Positions 30,207 to 38,005 of a stretch of 51,020 nucleotides of DNA are shown one piece after another. The first letter of the stretch is position 1. The number at the start of each line of letters is the position of its first letter. This DNA is from Alphaproteobacteria bacterium (lineage in GTDB: Bacteria > Bacteroidota > Bacteroidia > Bacteroidales > FEN-979): the NCBI GenBank assembly GCA_009928665.1, contig SACF01000027.1, positions 1 through 51,020 of the forward strand, read 5' to 3'. The notes beneath the pieces are model-generated. The model was not told the origin of the DNA, ran no database searches, and saw only the letters and a list, made by a program, of their open reading frames with translations. The position numbers were made by a program, and so were the translations under genes.

Positions 30207-30769
30207 CTGATGTCATCCGGATTATTCTTGTTTGCATATTCCCGCAGTTCCTCGAGAATCTGGTCAACCCGCCGCGGGGTCAGGTTTTCAAAAAAGCGTG
30301 TGTTGACCTGCATCACCGGACCGGTTCCGCAGGAGCCCAGACATTCCACCTCACGGAGTGTGAAAAGCCCGTCGGGAGTGGTCTCACCAGGCCCGATCTC
30401 TAAAACTTCCCGGAGGTACTGCCTGATTTGATCGCCGCCTACAATGGAGCAGGGACCGGTCCTGCACACTTCGATCACATATTTACCGGTCTTTTCAAGA
30501 TAAAACATCGAATAAAAGGTCGCTATTTCATAAACCTCGATGGGTTGCAGTCCCAACAGACCAGCAACATAATCCATGATATCAACCGTGAGCGATCCTC
30601 CCGACTCCTCCTGGGCGATATGTAATACCGGAAGCAGGGCCGACTTTTGCCTCCCCTCGGGATACCTGGCAATCAATTGGCGTACCTTCAGCAAGGTAGC
30701 GGCTGAGAACGAAAACTGCTTTCCTTCCCGGACGAACTGTGGATGACTTATTTTATGAGTACCCTCCAT
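30185..30769 (-). CDS. nuoE: NADH-quinone oxidoreductase subunit E
   Basis: A 194-residue thioredoxin-like subunit holding the 2Fe-2S cluster N1a. Ligands are in VCRTGPCSI (C-x4-C) and ECLGSCGTGP (C-x3-C). The N-terminal helical part (ALLPVLHIAQEESGGSL) is typical. It overlaps nuoF by 22 bases, so coupled translation is likely. Upstream is a repeat-filled gap of nearly 200 bases. Confidence 0.96.
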   Translation of the reverse strand: MEGTHKISHPQFVREGKQFSFSAATLLKVRQLIARYPEGRQKSALLPVLHIAQEESGGSLTVDIMDYVAGLLGLQPIEVYEIATFYSMFYLEKTGKYVIEVCRTGPCSIVGGDQIRQYLREVLEIGPGETTPDGLFTLREVECLGSCGTGPVMQVNTRFFENLTPRRVDQILEELREYANKNNPDDIRWQDQFC

Positions 30770-30774
30770 TTTCT

Positions 30775-30958
30775 AAGCTAAGCAAGGATCAAAGGACAAA
30801 TTGATTTACGATTTACGATTGAAATGTGCTAATGTGTTAATGTGAAAATTTTGAATTTTTTCTAATCGCTATTCGCTAATCTCTAATCCGTTCTTTGAAT
30901 TTTGAATTATTGTTTTTCTCTAATCGCTATTCGCTAATATCTAATCGCTTCTTTGAAT
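30775..30958. repeat. Intergenic mosaic of short degenerate repeats (nuoE / nuoD gap)
   Basis: Contains TTTACGATTTACGATTG, GTGCTAATGTGTTAATGTG, and two nearly identical copies of TCTAATCGCTATTCGCTAAT followed by TTCTTTGAATTTTGAATTA (about 30860-30910 and 30917-30960). Confidence 0.75.
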
Positions 30959-30962
30959 TTTC

Positions 30963-32168
30963 TTACGCATCCAGTTCTCCCGCGATTACATTCATACTGC
31001 TCATGGTTAATATGGCATCTGACAGCACGCCACCCCGGATCATCTCCGGGTAGGCCTGGTAATAGATGAAGCAGGGTCTCCGGAAATGCAGGCGGAACGG
31101 CGTTCTACCGCCATCACTCACGAGATAGAATCCGAGTTCGCCGTTGGCTCCCTCCACGGCATGATATACCTCGCCGGCGGGGGCTTCAATTTCACCCATC
31201 ACGATCTTGAAATGCCATATCAGCGCCTCCATCTTCGAATAGACATCTTCTTTGGGTGGCAGACAGAATTGGGGCGCATCCACCTGAAACTTGCCTGCCG
31301 GAAGGTTTTCCAACGCGGCCTTAACCAGTTTCAGGCTTTGCCAAAGCTCTTCCTGCCGAACACAGAAACGGTCGTAAGTGTCGCCCTGTGTTCCAAGAGG
31401 AATCGTGAAATCAAAATCGCTATAACTGCAGTATGGATCCACAACCCTGACGTCATAATCCACGCCGGCTGCCCGCAGGTTCGGACCGGTGAACCCGTAA
31501 TTCAGGGCCCGTTCGGCGCTGATGGAACCCACGCTGATGGTACGGTCCATGAAGATACGGTTCCGCATCAGAAGCTTCTCGAATTCGTGCAGAATTTTAG
31601 GAAGTCGGTCCACGAATTCCCTGATCTTTTCGATGGCTGCACCCGTGATATCCCGTTCAAAACCACCAATCCGTCCCATGTTGGTGGTCAGGCGGGCGCC
31701 CGATATCTCTTCATAAATCTCGTAGATCCGTTCACGTTCCTGAAAAACATAAACAAAGCCGGTCAATGCTCCGCTGTCCACTCCGATTACGCTGTTACAC
31801 ACCAGGTGATCGGCAATCCGCGCCAGTTCCATCACGATGATGCGTAAATAATCGATCCGACGGGTGGTTTTGATCCCTAAAAGCTTCTCCACTGTCATAT
31901 GCCATCCGATGTTGTTGATGGGTGAAGAACAATAATTCAACCGGTCAGTTAACGGAGTGATCTGATAATAGGGCTTATGTTCTGCGATCTTTTCAAATGC
32001 CCGGTGGATATAACCAATAGTCTGTTCTGCATCGATAATCTGCTCCCCGTCCATTTTCAGCACATTCTGAAATATACCATGCGTGGCCGGGTGCGTGGGC
32101 CCCAGATTCAACGTAGTATAAGAACGTGTTTGCTCTTCCATTTTCAATTGTCCATTGTCAATTTTCAA
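30963..32168 (-). CDS. nuoD: NADH-quinone oxidoreductase subunit D
   Basis: A 401-residue peripheral-arm subunit lining the quinone site together with NuoB. Conserved parts: LNLGPTHPATHG near the N-terminus, RLNYCSSPINN, GRIGGFERDI, LRAAGVDYDVR, and FRLHFRRPCFIYYQ near the end. The ATG at 32168 makes the first nine residues from repeat sequence and overlaps nuoC by 11 bases; the ATG at 32141 (MEEQTRSYTTLN) would avoid both and fits homologues as well. NuoC and NuoD are separate proteins here, not fused as in E. coli. Confidence 0.95.
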   Translation of the reverse strand: MKIDNGQLKMEEQTRSYTTLNLGPTHPATHGIFQNVLKMDGEQIIDAEQTIGYIHRAFEKIAEHKPYYQITPLTDRLNYCSSPINNIGWHMTVEKLLGIKTTRRIDYLRIIVMELARIADHLVCNSVIGVDSGALTGFVYVFQERERIYEIYEEISGARLTTNMGRIGGFERDITGAAIEKIREFVDRLPKILHEFEKLLMRNRIFMDRTISVGSISAERALNYGFTGPNLRAAGVDYDVRVVDPYCSYSDFDFTIPLGTQGDTYDRFCVRQEELWQSLKLVKAALENLPAGKFQVDAPQFCLPPKEDVYSKMEALIWHFKIVMGEIEAPAGEVYHAVEGANGELGFYLVSDGGRTPFRLHFRRPCFIYYQAYPEMIRGGVLSDAILTMSSMNVIAGELDA

Positions 32169-32196
32169 TTGTCAGTTGTCCATTGTCTCCCGCTCT
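32140..32196. repeat. CAATTGTCCATTGTC repeats spanning the nuoC/nuoD junction
   Basis: Three or four copies of a 14-15-base unit lie across the end of nuoC and start of nuoD. They encode the last residues of NuoC (DNGQLTIEN) and, if the first ATG is used, the first of NuoD (MKIDNGQLKMEE). Confidence 0.7.
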
Positions 32197-32712
32197 TCCG
32201 AAAAACCGGTCGTCTTTGTCTTCCCGGGTTGCATCTTCCAGCGGGTATTCCTTTCGCAAGGGATGGTAGTCCATGTATTCCACATTCAGAATCCGGATCA
32301 GATTCGGATGTCCGGTGAAATTGATCCCGTAAAAGTCGAACGTTTCCCGCTCCATCCAGTTTGCAGCCGCAAACAGGTCGGTGACGGATGGTACCTCGGG
32401 ATTCCCTGTTGTGACAAAGGTCTTTACGCAGATACGTTTCCGTTGGACCATGTTGTGTAAGTGATACACCACTCCGAGCGGCAATCCGCGATCGGGATAG
32501 TGGATCCCACACAGGTCGGTGAGAAAATTAAACTGCAATCCCGGCTCCTCCTTGAGAAAACGGATTACCTCATGAATTACCGGCGAAGTGACCGTGATGG
32601 CAAGCATTTCAAAAGTTTGCTCCACCTCCAGGATATCCTTTGAAAAATACTCCTGTAACGGTCCGGTGATTTCTTTGTCATCCATTTTAATCAGGTATTG
32701 GGCATTGGGCAT
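32158..32712 (-). CDS. nuoC: NADH-quinone oxidoreductase subunit C
   Basis: A 184-residue peripheral subunit (30-kDa family) that packs against NuoD. Conserved segments: FNFLTDLCGIHYPD, VVYHLHNMVQRKRI, SVTDLFAAANWMERETFDFYG and DYHPLRKEYPLE. The functional part ends near residue 165. The last 12 or so residues are encoded by intergenic-type repeat DNA, which looks like replacement of the original stop region. Confidence 0.95.
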   Translation of the reverse strand: MPNAQYLIKMDDKEITGPLQEYFSKDILEVEQTFEMLAITVTSPVIHEVIRFLKEEPGLQFNFLTDLCGIHYPDRGLPLGVVYHLHNMVQRKRICVKTFVTTGNPEVPSVTDLFAAANWMERETFDFYGINFTGHPNLIRILNVEYMDYHPLRKEYPLEDATREDKDDRFFGRAGDNGQLTIEN

Positions 32713-32815
32713 TAGGTATTAGCGAATAGGGAATAGGATTTTCATTTCCCGTTTTCCATTGTCCATTGTCAATTGTCCATTGTCCATTATCAGTCATTCA
32801 GTCAATTAACAAACC
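32695..32815. repeat. Intergenic mosaic of short degenerate repeats (nuoC / nuoB gap)
   Basis: GGGCATTGGGCATTAGGTATT, TAGCGAATAGGGAATAGG, TTTCCCGTTTTCCATTGTCC and CAATTGTCCATTGTCC units, then TCAGTCATTCAGTCAATT. Same block order as at 12505-12660. Confidence 0.75.
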
Positions 32816-32842
32816 ATAATTTCATTTTCCCTGAGCGTTAAC

Positions 32843-33403
32843 TCACGATTTTATAATCCCATACCGTGTCAGCAGCTCCTTGTATTCGGGTGAGTACCTG
32901 CGTCGAAGCGGTTCGTTTTCAACCAGTTCCTGTATTTTCATAAAACCTTCGATGATCTGTTCGGGGCGGGGTGGACAACCTGGAACATATACATCAACAG
33001 GAACCACCCGGTCGATTCCCTGGAGCACGCTGTAGGTATCAAAGATCCCGCCGCTCGAAGCACATGCCCCCACTGCGAGGACCCAGCGCGGTTCGGCCAT
33101 CTGTTCGTAAACCTGTTGGACCACCGGGGCCATCTTCTTCGCGATGGTTCCCATGACCATCAGCAGGTCGGCCTGTCGCGGACTGAAACTGAGCCGTTCC
33201 GAGCCGAACCGACCCAGATCGTAATGGGCGCCCATGGTTGCCATGAATTCGATACCGCAACACGATGTCGCAAAGGGTAATGGCCAGATCGATTTGCTCC
33301 GTGCCAGTCCTACCACCTTGTCGAGGGTCGTCGCAAAAAGACCGGGAGCCTGATAGCCCGGTGGAGGATCCACTTTGTTATATACCGGCGGTTGGACTGT
33401 CAT
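32843..33403 (-). CDS. nuoB: NADH-quinone oxidoreductase subunit B
   Basis: A 186-residue peripheral subunit with cluster N2, the last iron-sulfur centre before quinone. The adjacent Cys pair is in ATSCCGIEFMAT, and the other ligands are in VGACASSGGIFD and YVPGCPPRPEQI. Length is normal. The gap to nuoA upstream carries an unusual 8-bp tandem array (33461-33516). Confidence 0.97.
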   Translation of the reverse strand: MTVQPPVYNKVDPPPGYQAPGLFATTLDKVVGLARSKSIWPLPFATSCCGIEFMATMGAHYDLGRFGSERLSFSPRQADLLMVMGTIAKKMAPVVQQVYEQMAEPRWVLAVGACASSGGIFDTYSVLQGIDRVVPVDVYVPGCPPRPEQIIEGFMKIQELVENEPLRRRYSPEYKELLTRYGIIKS

Positions 33404-33460
33404 TTATTTCTGATTTTTCTCTTTATTCTATTGCTTGATTTTACCTCTGAAACGCAAATT

Positions 33461-33516
33461 CCGTGGTGCCGTGGTGCCATGGCGCCATGGTGCCATAGTG
33501 CTGTGGTGCTGTGGTG
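33461..33516. repeat. Seven-copy 8-bp tandem array, consensus CCRTGGTG
   Basis: Units are CCGTGGTG, CCGTGGTG, CCATGGCG, CCATGGTG, CCATAGTG, CTGTGGTG and CTGTGGTG, with exact 8-base phase. The array lies in the 207-base gap between nuoA and nuoB. A further partial copy (TCCGTGGTG) lies at about 33549. Confidence 0.8.
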
Positions 33517-33610
33517 AAAAAAACCACTTGTCAGGTTCTCCGCCTGTTCCGTGGTGAATTGGTATGAAAATTGGATTCATTTTGAATTCTGACATTTGAA
33601 TTTCAACTGT

Positions 33611-33994
33611 TCATTCTTCCCAGTTCAGCGCTCCTTTACTGATGATGTAATAAAATCCGAAAAGCAGAAATCCAAGGAATACCATCATTTCCCAGAATCC
33701 ATCCCATCCGAACTCCTTGAAATTAATGGCCCAGGGATAAAAAAAGATGATCTCCACATCGAAAAGTACGAAAAGAATGGCGATCAGAAAGTACTTCACT
33801 GAAAACGGAAACCGGGCATTGCCCTTGACTTCGATGCCGCATTCAAAATTTTCATCCTTTCGCAGGGTGCGGATGCGTTTTCGTTTCCCCCCGATGACAT
33901 GGCTTAAAACCATTGTCACCACCACAAAACCCAAGGCCACGGCCGACTGGATCAAGACCGGCAGATAATCGGAAGGTATGTAAATTTTCTCCAT
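33611..33994 (-). CDS. nuoA: NADH-quinone oxidoreductase subunit A
   Basis: A 127-residue, three-helix membrane subunit and the first gene of the nuo series. Conserved features: ENFECGIEVKGNARFPFSVK in the loop after helix 1 (with the Cys and Glu-Cys-Gly), and ILFVLFDVEIIFFYPWA in helix 2. It starts 20 bases downstream of a canonical promoter, so the complex I transcript begins here with a very short leader. Confidence 0.96.
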   Translation of the reverse strand: MEKIYIPSDYLPVLIQSAVALGFVVVTMVLSHVIGGKRKRIRTLRKDENFECGIEVKGNARFPFSVKYFLIAILFVLFDVEIIFFYPWAINFKEFGWDGFWEMMVFLGFLLFGFYYIISKGALNWEE

Positions 33995-34013
33995 TATTTA
34001 GAATAGTTCTTGA

Positions 34014-34044
34014 CAAATTTACACTTTTTTTACTTGAATCCAAA
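34014..34044 (-). promoter_or_regulatory. Canonical promoter of the nuo operon
   Basis: On the minus strand TTTG (34041-34044), a 19-base spacer and TAAATTTG (34014-34021) match TTTG-N19-TAnnTTTG fully. The nuoA ATG at 33994 lies 20 bases downstream of the -7 box. Confidence 0.75.
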
Positions 34045-34163
34045 TTTTTACCCGGATTCCCGGTTTTCACGCATAATTACTGATTTACAAATATTTATAA
34101 AATTTTTAGAATCGGGAAAAGAAAAAAATCTCCTTTCCGGCCCGGGGAGTTTTTCAATATTTA

Positions 34164-34171
34164 TATTTTTG
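34164..34171 (+). promoter_or_regulatory. -7 box (TATTTTTG) of cstA
   Basis: Matches TAnnTTTG, 95 bases before the cstA ATG. It predicts a leader of roughly 85-90 bases that contains the hairpin at 34195-34211. Confidence 0.45.
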
Positions 34172-34194
34172 CCAATGAATCGGCTTGCATGACG

Positions 34195-34211
34195 GATGCA
34201 GATCCTGCATC
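34195..34211 (+). promoter_or_regulatory. Hairpin in the cstA leader
   Basis: GATGCAG-ATC-CTGCATC is a perfect 7-bp stem with a 3-base loop between the predicted transcription start and the cstA ATG. No T-run follows, so it is not a terminator. It could be a protein operator or leader structure. Confidence 0.4.
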
Positions 34212-34265
34212 GCTACAGACCCATCAATTTCATCATCGTTTTTTGATCTACCATAATTCAGGACT

Positions 34266-36149
34266 ATGAATGCAATGCCTTTGATCATCGTTACGCTTGC
34301 TATTTTCGCACTGGCTTACCGTTACTATTTTGGATTTATTGCCGCCCGGGTTCTGACTCTCGACCGCAACCGGCTGATGCCTTCGGGCCGTCTGTACGAC
34401 GGACAGAATTACTACCCGATGGGGAAGTGGGTGTTATTCGGTCACCATTTTGCCGCTATTGCCGGGGCCGGGCCGTTGGTCGGGCCGGTGCTGGCCTGCC
34501 AGTTTGGCTATTTCCCGGGATTTGTATGGATGGTGGTCGGCGCGGTGCTGGCCGGTTCGGTACACGACATGGTGATTCTCACCGCTTCGGTCAGGCACGA
34601 CGGGAAATCGCTGGCCGAGATCGCCCGGGCCGAGATCGGGAAGGTGACCAGCGGCGTTACGGCTTCCATTGCCACTTTCCTGATCATCATCATCGCCATT
34701 GCAGGATTGGGCCTTGTGGTCGTCAATGCCCTGAGCGAATCCTCCTGGGGACTGTTTACCATCGCTTCCACCATACCGATTGCCCTTTTCATGGGGATCT
34801 GGATGTTTCAGTTCCGGAAGGGACGGGTTGTCGAGGCCACCATCATGGGGGTCATCCTGCTGAGCGGGGCCGTAATCTTCGGACGTTACATTCCCGATTC
34901 GCCGTTTGCATCCTGGTTCATGTTTGATCATAAGACCCTGGCTTTGTTGCTGGCTGGTTACGGATTTTTTGCCTCCGTGCTTCCCGTGTGGCTTCTGCTG
35001 TCGCCCCGCGATTACCTGAGCTCCATCATGAAACTGGGTGTGGTGGCCATGCTTGCAGTTGGCATCATCATCGTGATGCCGAACCTGAAGATGCCGGCGT
35101 TCACTGAATTCATCCACGGCGGAGGACCTATCATACCGGGAACCCTGTTTCCCTATCTTTTTATCACGATCGCCTGTGGCGCCATTTCAGGATTTCACGC
35201 TTTAATCAGTTCGGGGACCACCCCGAAGATGATCATGAATGAAACGCACATCCGTCCTATTGCCGTTGGTTCCATGCTGGCCGAAGGGATGGTGAGCATC
35301 CTCGCAATGATCGCGGCGGCAAGTCTTCACCCGCTCGACTATTTCCAGATTAATGTTTCGGCTGAAAAATTCGCCCAGATCCTGCCCCAGCTTCAGGCGA
35401 TGGGTTTCACCCAAAGCGAATTGCCAAAACTGGCTGCCGAAGTCGGCGAAAACATTGCCGGCCGTACCGGCGGGGCGGTCTCACTGGCTGTCGGGATGGC
35501 ACAGATTTTCTCTTCCATTCCCGGGCTCGACAAGCTTATGTCGTACTGGTATCACTTCGCCATCATGTTCGAGGCGCTCTTCATCCTCACCACCATCGAC
35601 GCAGGAACCCGGGTCGCGCGCTTCGTTCTTCAGGAACTGTTCGGCAAAGTTTACAAACCATTCAACCAAACCAACTGGCTTCCGGGGAATCTCATCTGTA
35701 GTGTCCTGGTGGTCTGCTGCTGGGGGTATTTTATTTACACCGGTAGCGTATCCACGATCTGGCCGATGTTTGGGGCCGCCAACCAGCTTCTGGCGACAAC
35801 CGCCCTGGCCATCGGCACATCCTATATCATTAACCATGGAAAAGCCCGGTACGCCTGGATCACGCTGGCACCCATGATCTTTGTCGGCATCACCACCATT
35901 ACCGCCGGCATCATGAATGTCACCGGGATCTACATTCCCCAGATCGGAACCCCGAAACACCATGTCCAGGGGATGATCAACCTGGCGCTAACCCTTGTGA
36001 TCATGGCCTGCGTGGTGATCATCATCCGGGATGCACTCCCCGCCTGGATCAGAGAGATCCGGAAATCGAGACACCAGGGCGGAAAAGGCATGGAAACTGT
36101 CGCCATCGATCCCAACTCCGCAGTGAAAGACCCCAATGAAGAATCTTAA
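34266..36149 (+). CDS. cstA: Carbon starvation protein CstA family transporter
   Basis: A 627-residue inner membrane protein with about 16 helices. The N-terminal CstA signature is clear: [40 protein letters not shown] and the following [19 protein letters not shown]. Later conserved parts are [31 protein letters not shown] and [16 protein letters not shown]. CstA proteins take up peptides, or pyruvate in some relatives, often under carbon limitation. The substrate here is not shown. It is followed after 12 bases by the GPP34 gene, with which it should form an operon. Confidence 0.93.
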   Translation: MNAMPLIIVTLAIFALAYRYYFGFIAARVLTLDRNRLMPSGRLYDGQNYYPMGKWVLFGHHFAAIAGAGPLVGPVLACQFGYFPGFVWMVVGAVLAGSVHDMVILTASVRHDGKSLAEIARAEIGKVTSGVTASIATFLIIIIAIAGLGLVVVNALSESSWGLFTIASTIPIALFMGIWMFQFRKGRVVEATIMGVILLSGAVIFGRYIPDSPFASWFMFDHKTLALLLAGYGFFASVLPVWLLLSPRDYLSSIMKLGVVAMLAVGIIIVMPNLKMPAFTEFIHGGGPIIPGTLFPYLFITIACGAISGFHALISSGTTPKMIMNETHIRPIAVGSMLAEGMVSILAMIAAASLHPLDYFQINVSAEKFAQILPQLQAMGFTQSELPKLAAEVGENIAGRTGGAVSLAVGMAQIFSSIPGLDKLMSYWYHFAIMFEALFILTTIDAGTRVARFVLQELFGKVYKPFNQTNWLPGNLICSVLVVCCWGYFIYTGSVSTIWPMFGAANQLLATTALAIGTSYIINHGKARYAWITLAPMIFVGITTITAGIMNVTGIYIPQIGTPKHHVQGMINLALTLVIMACVVIIIRDALPAWIREIRKSRHQGGKGMETVAIDPNSAVKDPNEES

Positions 36150-36161
36150 AAAGTTTAAGCC

Positions 36162-37055
36162 ATGGACCATCTGCTGACCATCCCCGAAGAACTCTTTTTA
36201 ATTACCGTCAATGCACAGACCGGCAGGCGGGCTTTTCTGAAATCGAAAAAATTCGACATCATCCTTTCCGCCGCCATCCTGATGGATCTTGCCTTGCACC
36301 ACCGGATCGATACCGACCTCGAATCGGTTATCCCCGACCGGCCCGAACCGACGGGTCATCCCCTGCTCGACTCGGCGCTTACCCAGATCCTGCAGGAAAA
36401 ACAACCCCGCAAGATCGACTGGTGGCTGCTGAAACTGGCTGAAAAAGGATCACGGTACCGGGAGATGCTGGTGAACGGACTGGTACAAAAAGGGCTGCTG
36501 CGAATGGAACGGGAACATGTCTTTCTCGGATTCTCCGCCAGTAAGTACCCGATCCTGATCCAGGATCATGAGGTCACAGAGGTTAAAACCCGTATAAAAT
36601 CATTGATTCTCAGCGATGACCTGCCCGATTTCCGCGATGTGGTTATCATCAGCCTGGCCTGGTACGGAGGCTTGCTTAACCTGCTTCTTACCGATGAAGC
36701 AATTCAAAACCGGATGGACCGTATTGATCAACTGGCCCGGATGGACCTGATCGGACAGGCCGTTTCCCGGTCGATGCGCGAACTGACGCAGACCATCGTT
36801 CTGCGCATGCGGGCCAAAGAGATCCTGGGATTCCGCACACCGGAAGAAAAACTCGATGAACTGGTTGAAGAGTTGAAAGCCCTGATGCATATCGACAATG
36901 ACAACGACCTTCCCGAGTGGCTCCGCAAGGGAACGGATCAATACGGTAAAACCCTCGATTACATAAGGAAAACCGGCACCAACGAAATCGTTTTCAATGC
37001 GAGGACCGGAAAATACGGATTGAAAGCCGGGGCAGGAACCGGAGAAAGCTTTTAG
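36162..37055 (+). CDS. GPP34 (Golgi phosphoprotein 3-like) domain protein
   Basis: A 297-residue protein without signal peptide. The GPP34 domain (PF05719) begins with LTIPEELFLITVNAQTGRR and continues through DLALHHRID, WWLLKLAEKGSRYREMLVNG and LVQKGLL to about residue 220. The eukaryotic relative binds phosphatidylinositol 4-phosphate; bacterial members have no established role. The C-terminal 70 residues (TPEEKLDELVEELKALM onward) are probably helical. It is likely co-transcribed with cstA. A terminator lies 20 bases after it. Confidence 0.8.
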   Translation: MDHLLTIPEELFLITVNAQTGRRAFLKSKKFDIILSAAILMDLALHHRIDTDLESVIPDRPEPTGHPLLDSALTQILQEKQPRKIDWWLLKLAEKGSRYREMLVNGLVQKGLLRMEREHVFLGFSASKYPILIQDHEVTEVKTRIKSLILSDDLPDFRDVVIISLAWYGGLLNLLLTDEAIQNRMDRIDQLARMDLIGQAVSRSMRELTQTIVLRMRAKEILGFRTPEEKLDELVEELKALMHIDNDNDLPEWLRKGTDQYGKTLDYIRKTGTNEIVFNARTGKYGLKAGAGTGESF

Positions 37056-37075
37056 GATTTTCGATTGCCAGGATT

Positions 37076-37133
37076 GACGATTTACGATTTAAATAATCAT
37101 CAATCGTAAATTGAATCAATCGTCATTTTTTTT
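37076..37133 (+). terminator. Terminator of cstA-GPP34 built from the TTTACGATT repeat
   Basis: ATTTACGATT (37080-37089) pairs with AATCGTAAAT (37102-37111) around a 12-base loop. An outer GACG/CGTC pair extends it, and a TTTTTTTT run follows. The arms are one of the dispersed intergenic repeat units in opposite orientations. Confidence 0.6.
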
Positions 37134-37832
37134 CATGGCTTGTGCCTTCATTTCAGCGGGCATTTTTTCAATGGCATAGCGCAGTGCAGTCCGCGGCATT
37201 TCAGCCTTATAGTTCGTAACAAAACGGAAGATCTCATCCAGATGCTCTTTACTTGCCACCTTCAGCATCCAACCATAGCCTTTCTGCACCATATCGTCGT
37301 GGTCTAAGAGCAGGATGGTGGCAATCTCAAGGATATCCGGTAAAAATTTTCCATGTCGTCCGGGCACGATCAGCGAAACGGCCGATGCACGCCGCATCCA
37401 GCGGTTCGGCGACAAAGCCCAGCGCTTCAGTCCGGCAATAAATCCGGGATACCGGTCGATAAACGATCCGATGGTATGGTTGCACAAAGTGTCGCACGAA
37501 GCCCAGTTCCCGACATAGCGGTCGACCCACCGCTCGAAAACCTGAAAATCATCCGGTTCAAATTCCTTCCTCATGCTGTATGCCCAGGTACAGGCGATGA
37601 ACGATTCCTCCATCATCCCCGATTGCCACAAAGATTCGCACAATCCGAAAAGTTCGCTTTTCGATATTTTTCCCAAATCCCGGTAATACCTTTTTCCAAT
37701 TTCTGTCACCGTTGCCGATTTCATGCCGTACATTTTAACCGGCTCTTTGAAATACTTTTCTCCCTGAGCTTTAACGGCCGCATCGGCATTTAATGTAAGT
37801 TCTTTTCGCAATTCAACGAGGATGTAATGCAT
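37116..37832 (-). CDS. DNA alkylation repair protein, AlkD-like
   Basis: A 238-residue all-helical HEAT-like repeat protein of the AlkD/AlkC family (DNA glycosylases that remove N3- and N7-alkylated bases). The motif VDRYVGNWASCD holds the Trp and catalytic-region Asp expected from AlkD, RWMRRASAV the Arg, and VQKGYGWMLKVAS the second Trp. It lacks a helix-hairpin-helix, as usual for this family. It is convergent with GPP34 and divergent from the CorA gene. Its 3' end overlaps the terminator of cstA-GPP34 on the other strand. Confidence 0.85.
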   Translation of the reverse strand: MHYILVELRKELTLNADAAVKAQGEKYFKEPVKMYGMKSATVTEIGKRYYRDLGKISKSELFGLCESLWQSGMMEESFIACTWAYSMRKEFEPDDFQVFERWVDRYVGNWASCDTLCNHTIGSFIDRYPGFIAGLKRWALSPNRWMRRASAVSLIVPGRHGKFLPDILEIATILLLDHDDMVQKGYGWMLKVASKEHLDEIFRFVTNYKAEMPRTALRYAIEKMPAEMKAQAMKKNDD

Positions 37833-37874
37833 AGGTTCCTGTTTTATCCGTTTCTAAATATACTTTTGCTCATT

Positions 37875-37898
37875 GAGTTTGCGATTTTTCGCAGACTC
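37875..37898. other. Hairpin in the divergent AlkD/CorA promoter region
   Basis: GAGTTTGCGA (37875-37884) pairs with TCGCAGACTC (37889-37898), 9 of 10 positions, with a TTTT loop. It lies between two divergent genes, where a terminator is not expected, so an operator or a leader structure is more likely. Confidence 0.4.
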
Positions 37899-37982
37899 AC
37901 TCATCATAACGGAATCTGAGCGCTTTTGCTTTCGCAACATCACAAAGATTCAGTTTACAAATCTAAAGATTTTGTAATTATT

Positions 37983-37990
37983 TATTTTTG
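37983..37990 (+). promoter_or_regulatory. -7 box (TATTTTTG) of the CorA gene
   Basis: Matches TAnnTTTG, 16 bases before the ATG at 38006. Its presence supports 38006 rather than the TTG at 37988 as the start. A second match (TACTTTTG) lies at 37861-37868. Confidence 0.5.
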
Positions 37991-38005
37991 CAGAAAACCG
38001 CTGAG

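Noticed and set aside
31086..31847. A 253-codon plus-strand frame opposite nuoD
   Set aside because: Antisense to nuoD, which has all its conserved motifs in the other frame.
33461..33516. CRISPR-like array
   Set aside because: Units are 8 bp and contiguous without spacers, so it is a simple tandem repeat.
34434..35117. A 227-codon minus-strand frame opposite cstA
   Set aside because: Shadow of a membrane protein gene; His/Asp/Gly-rich and without start signals.
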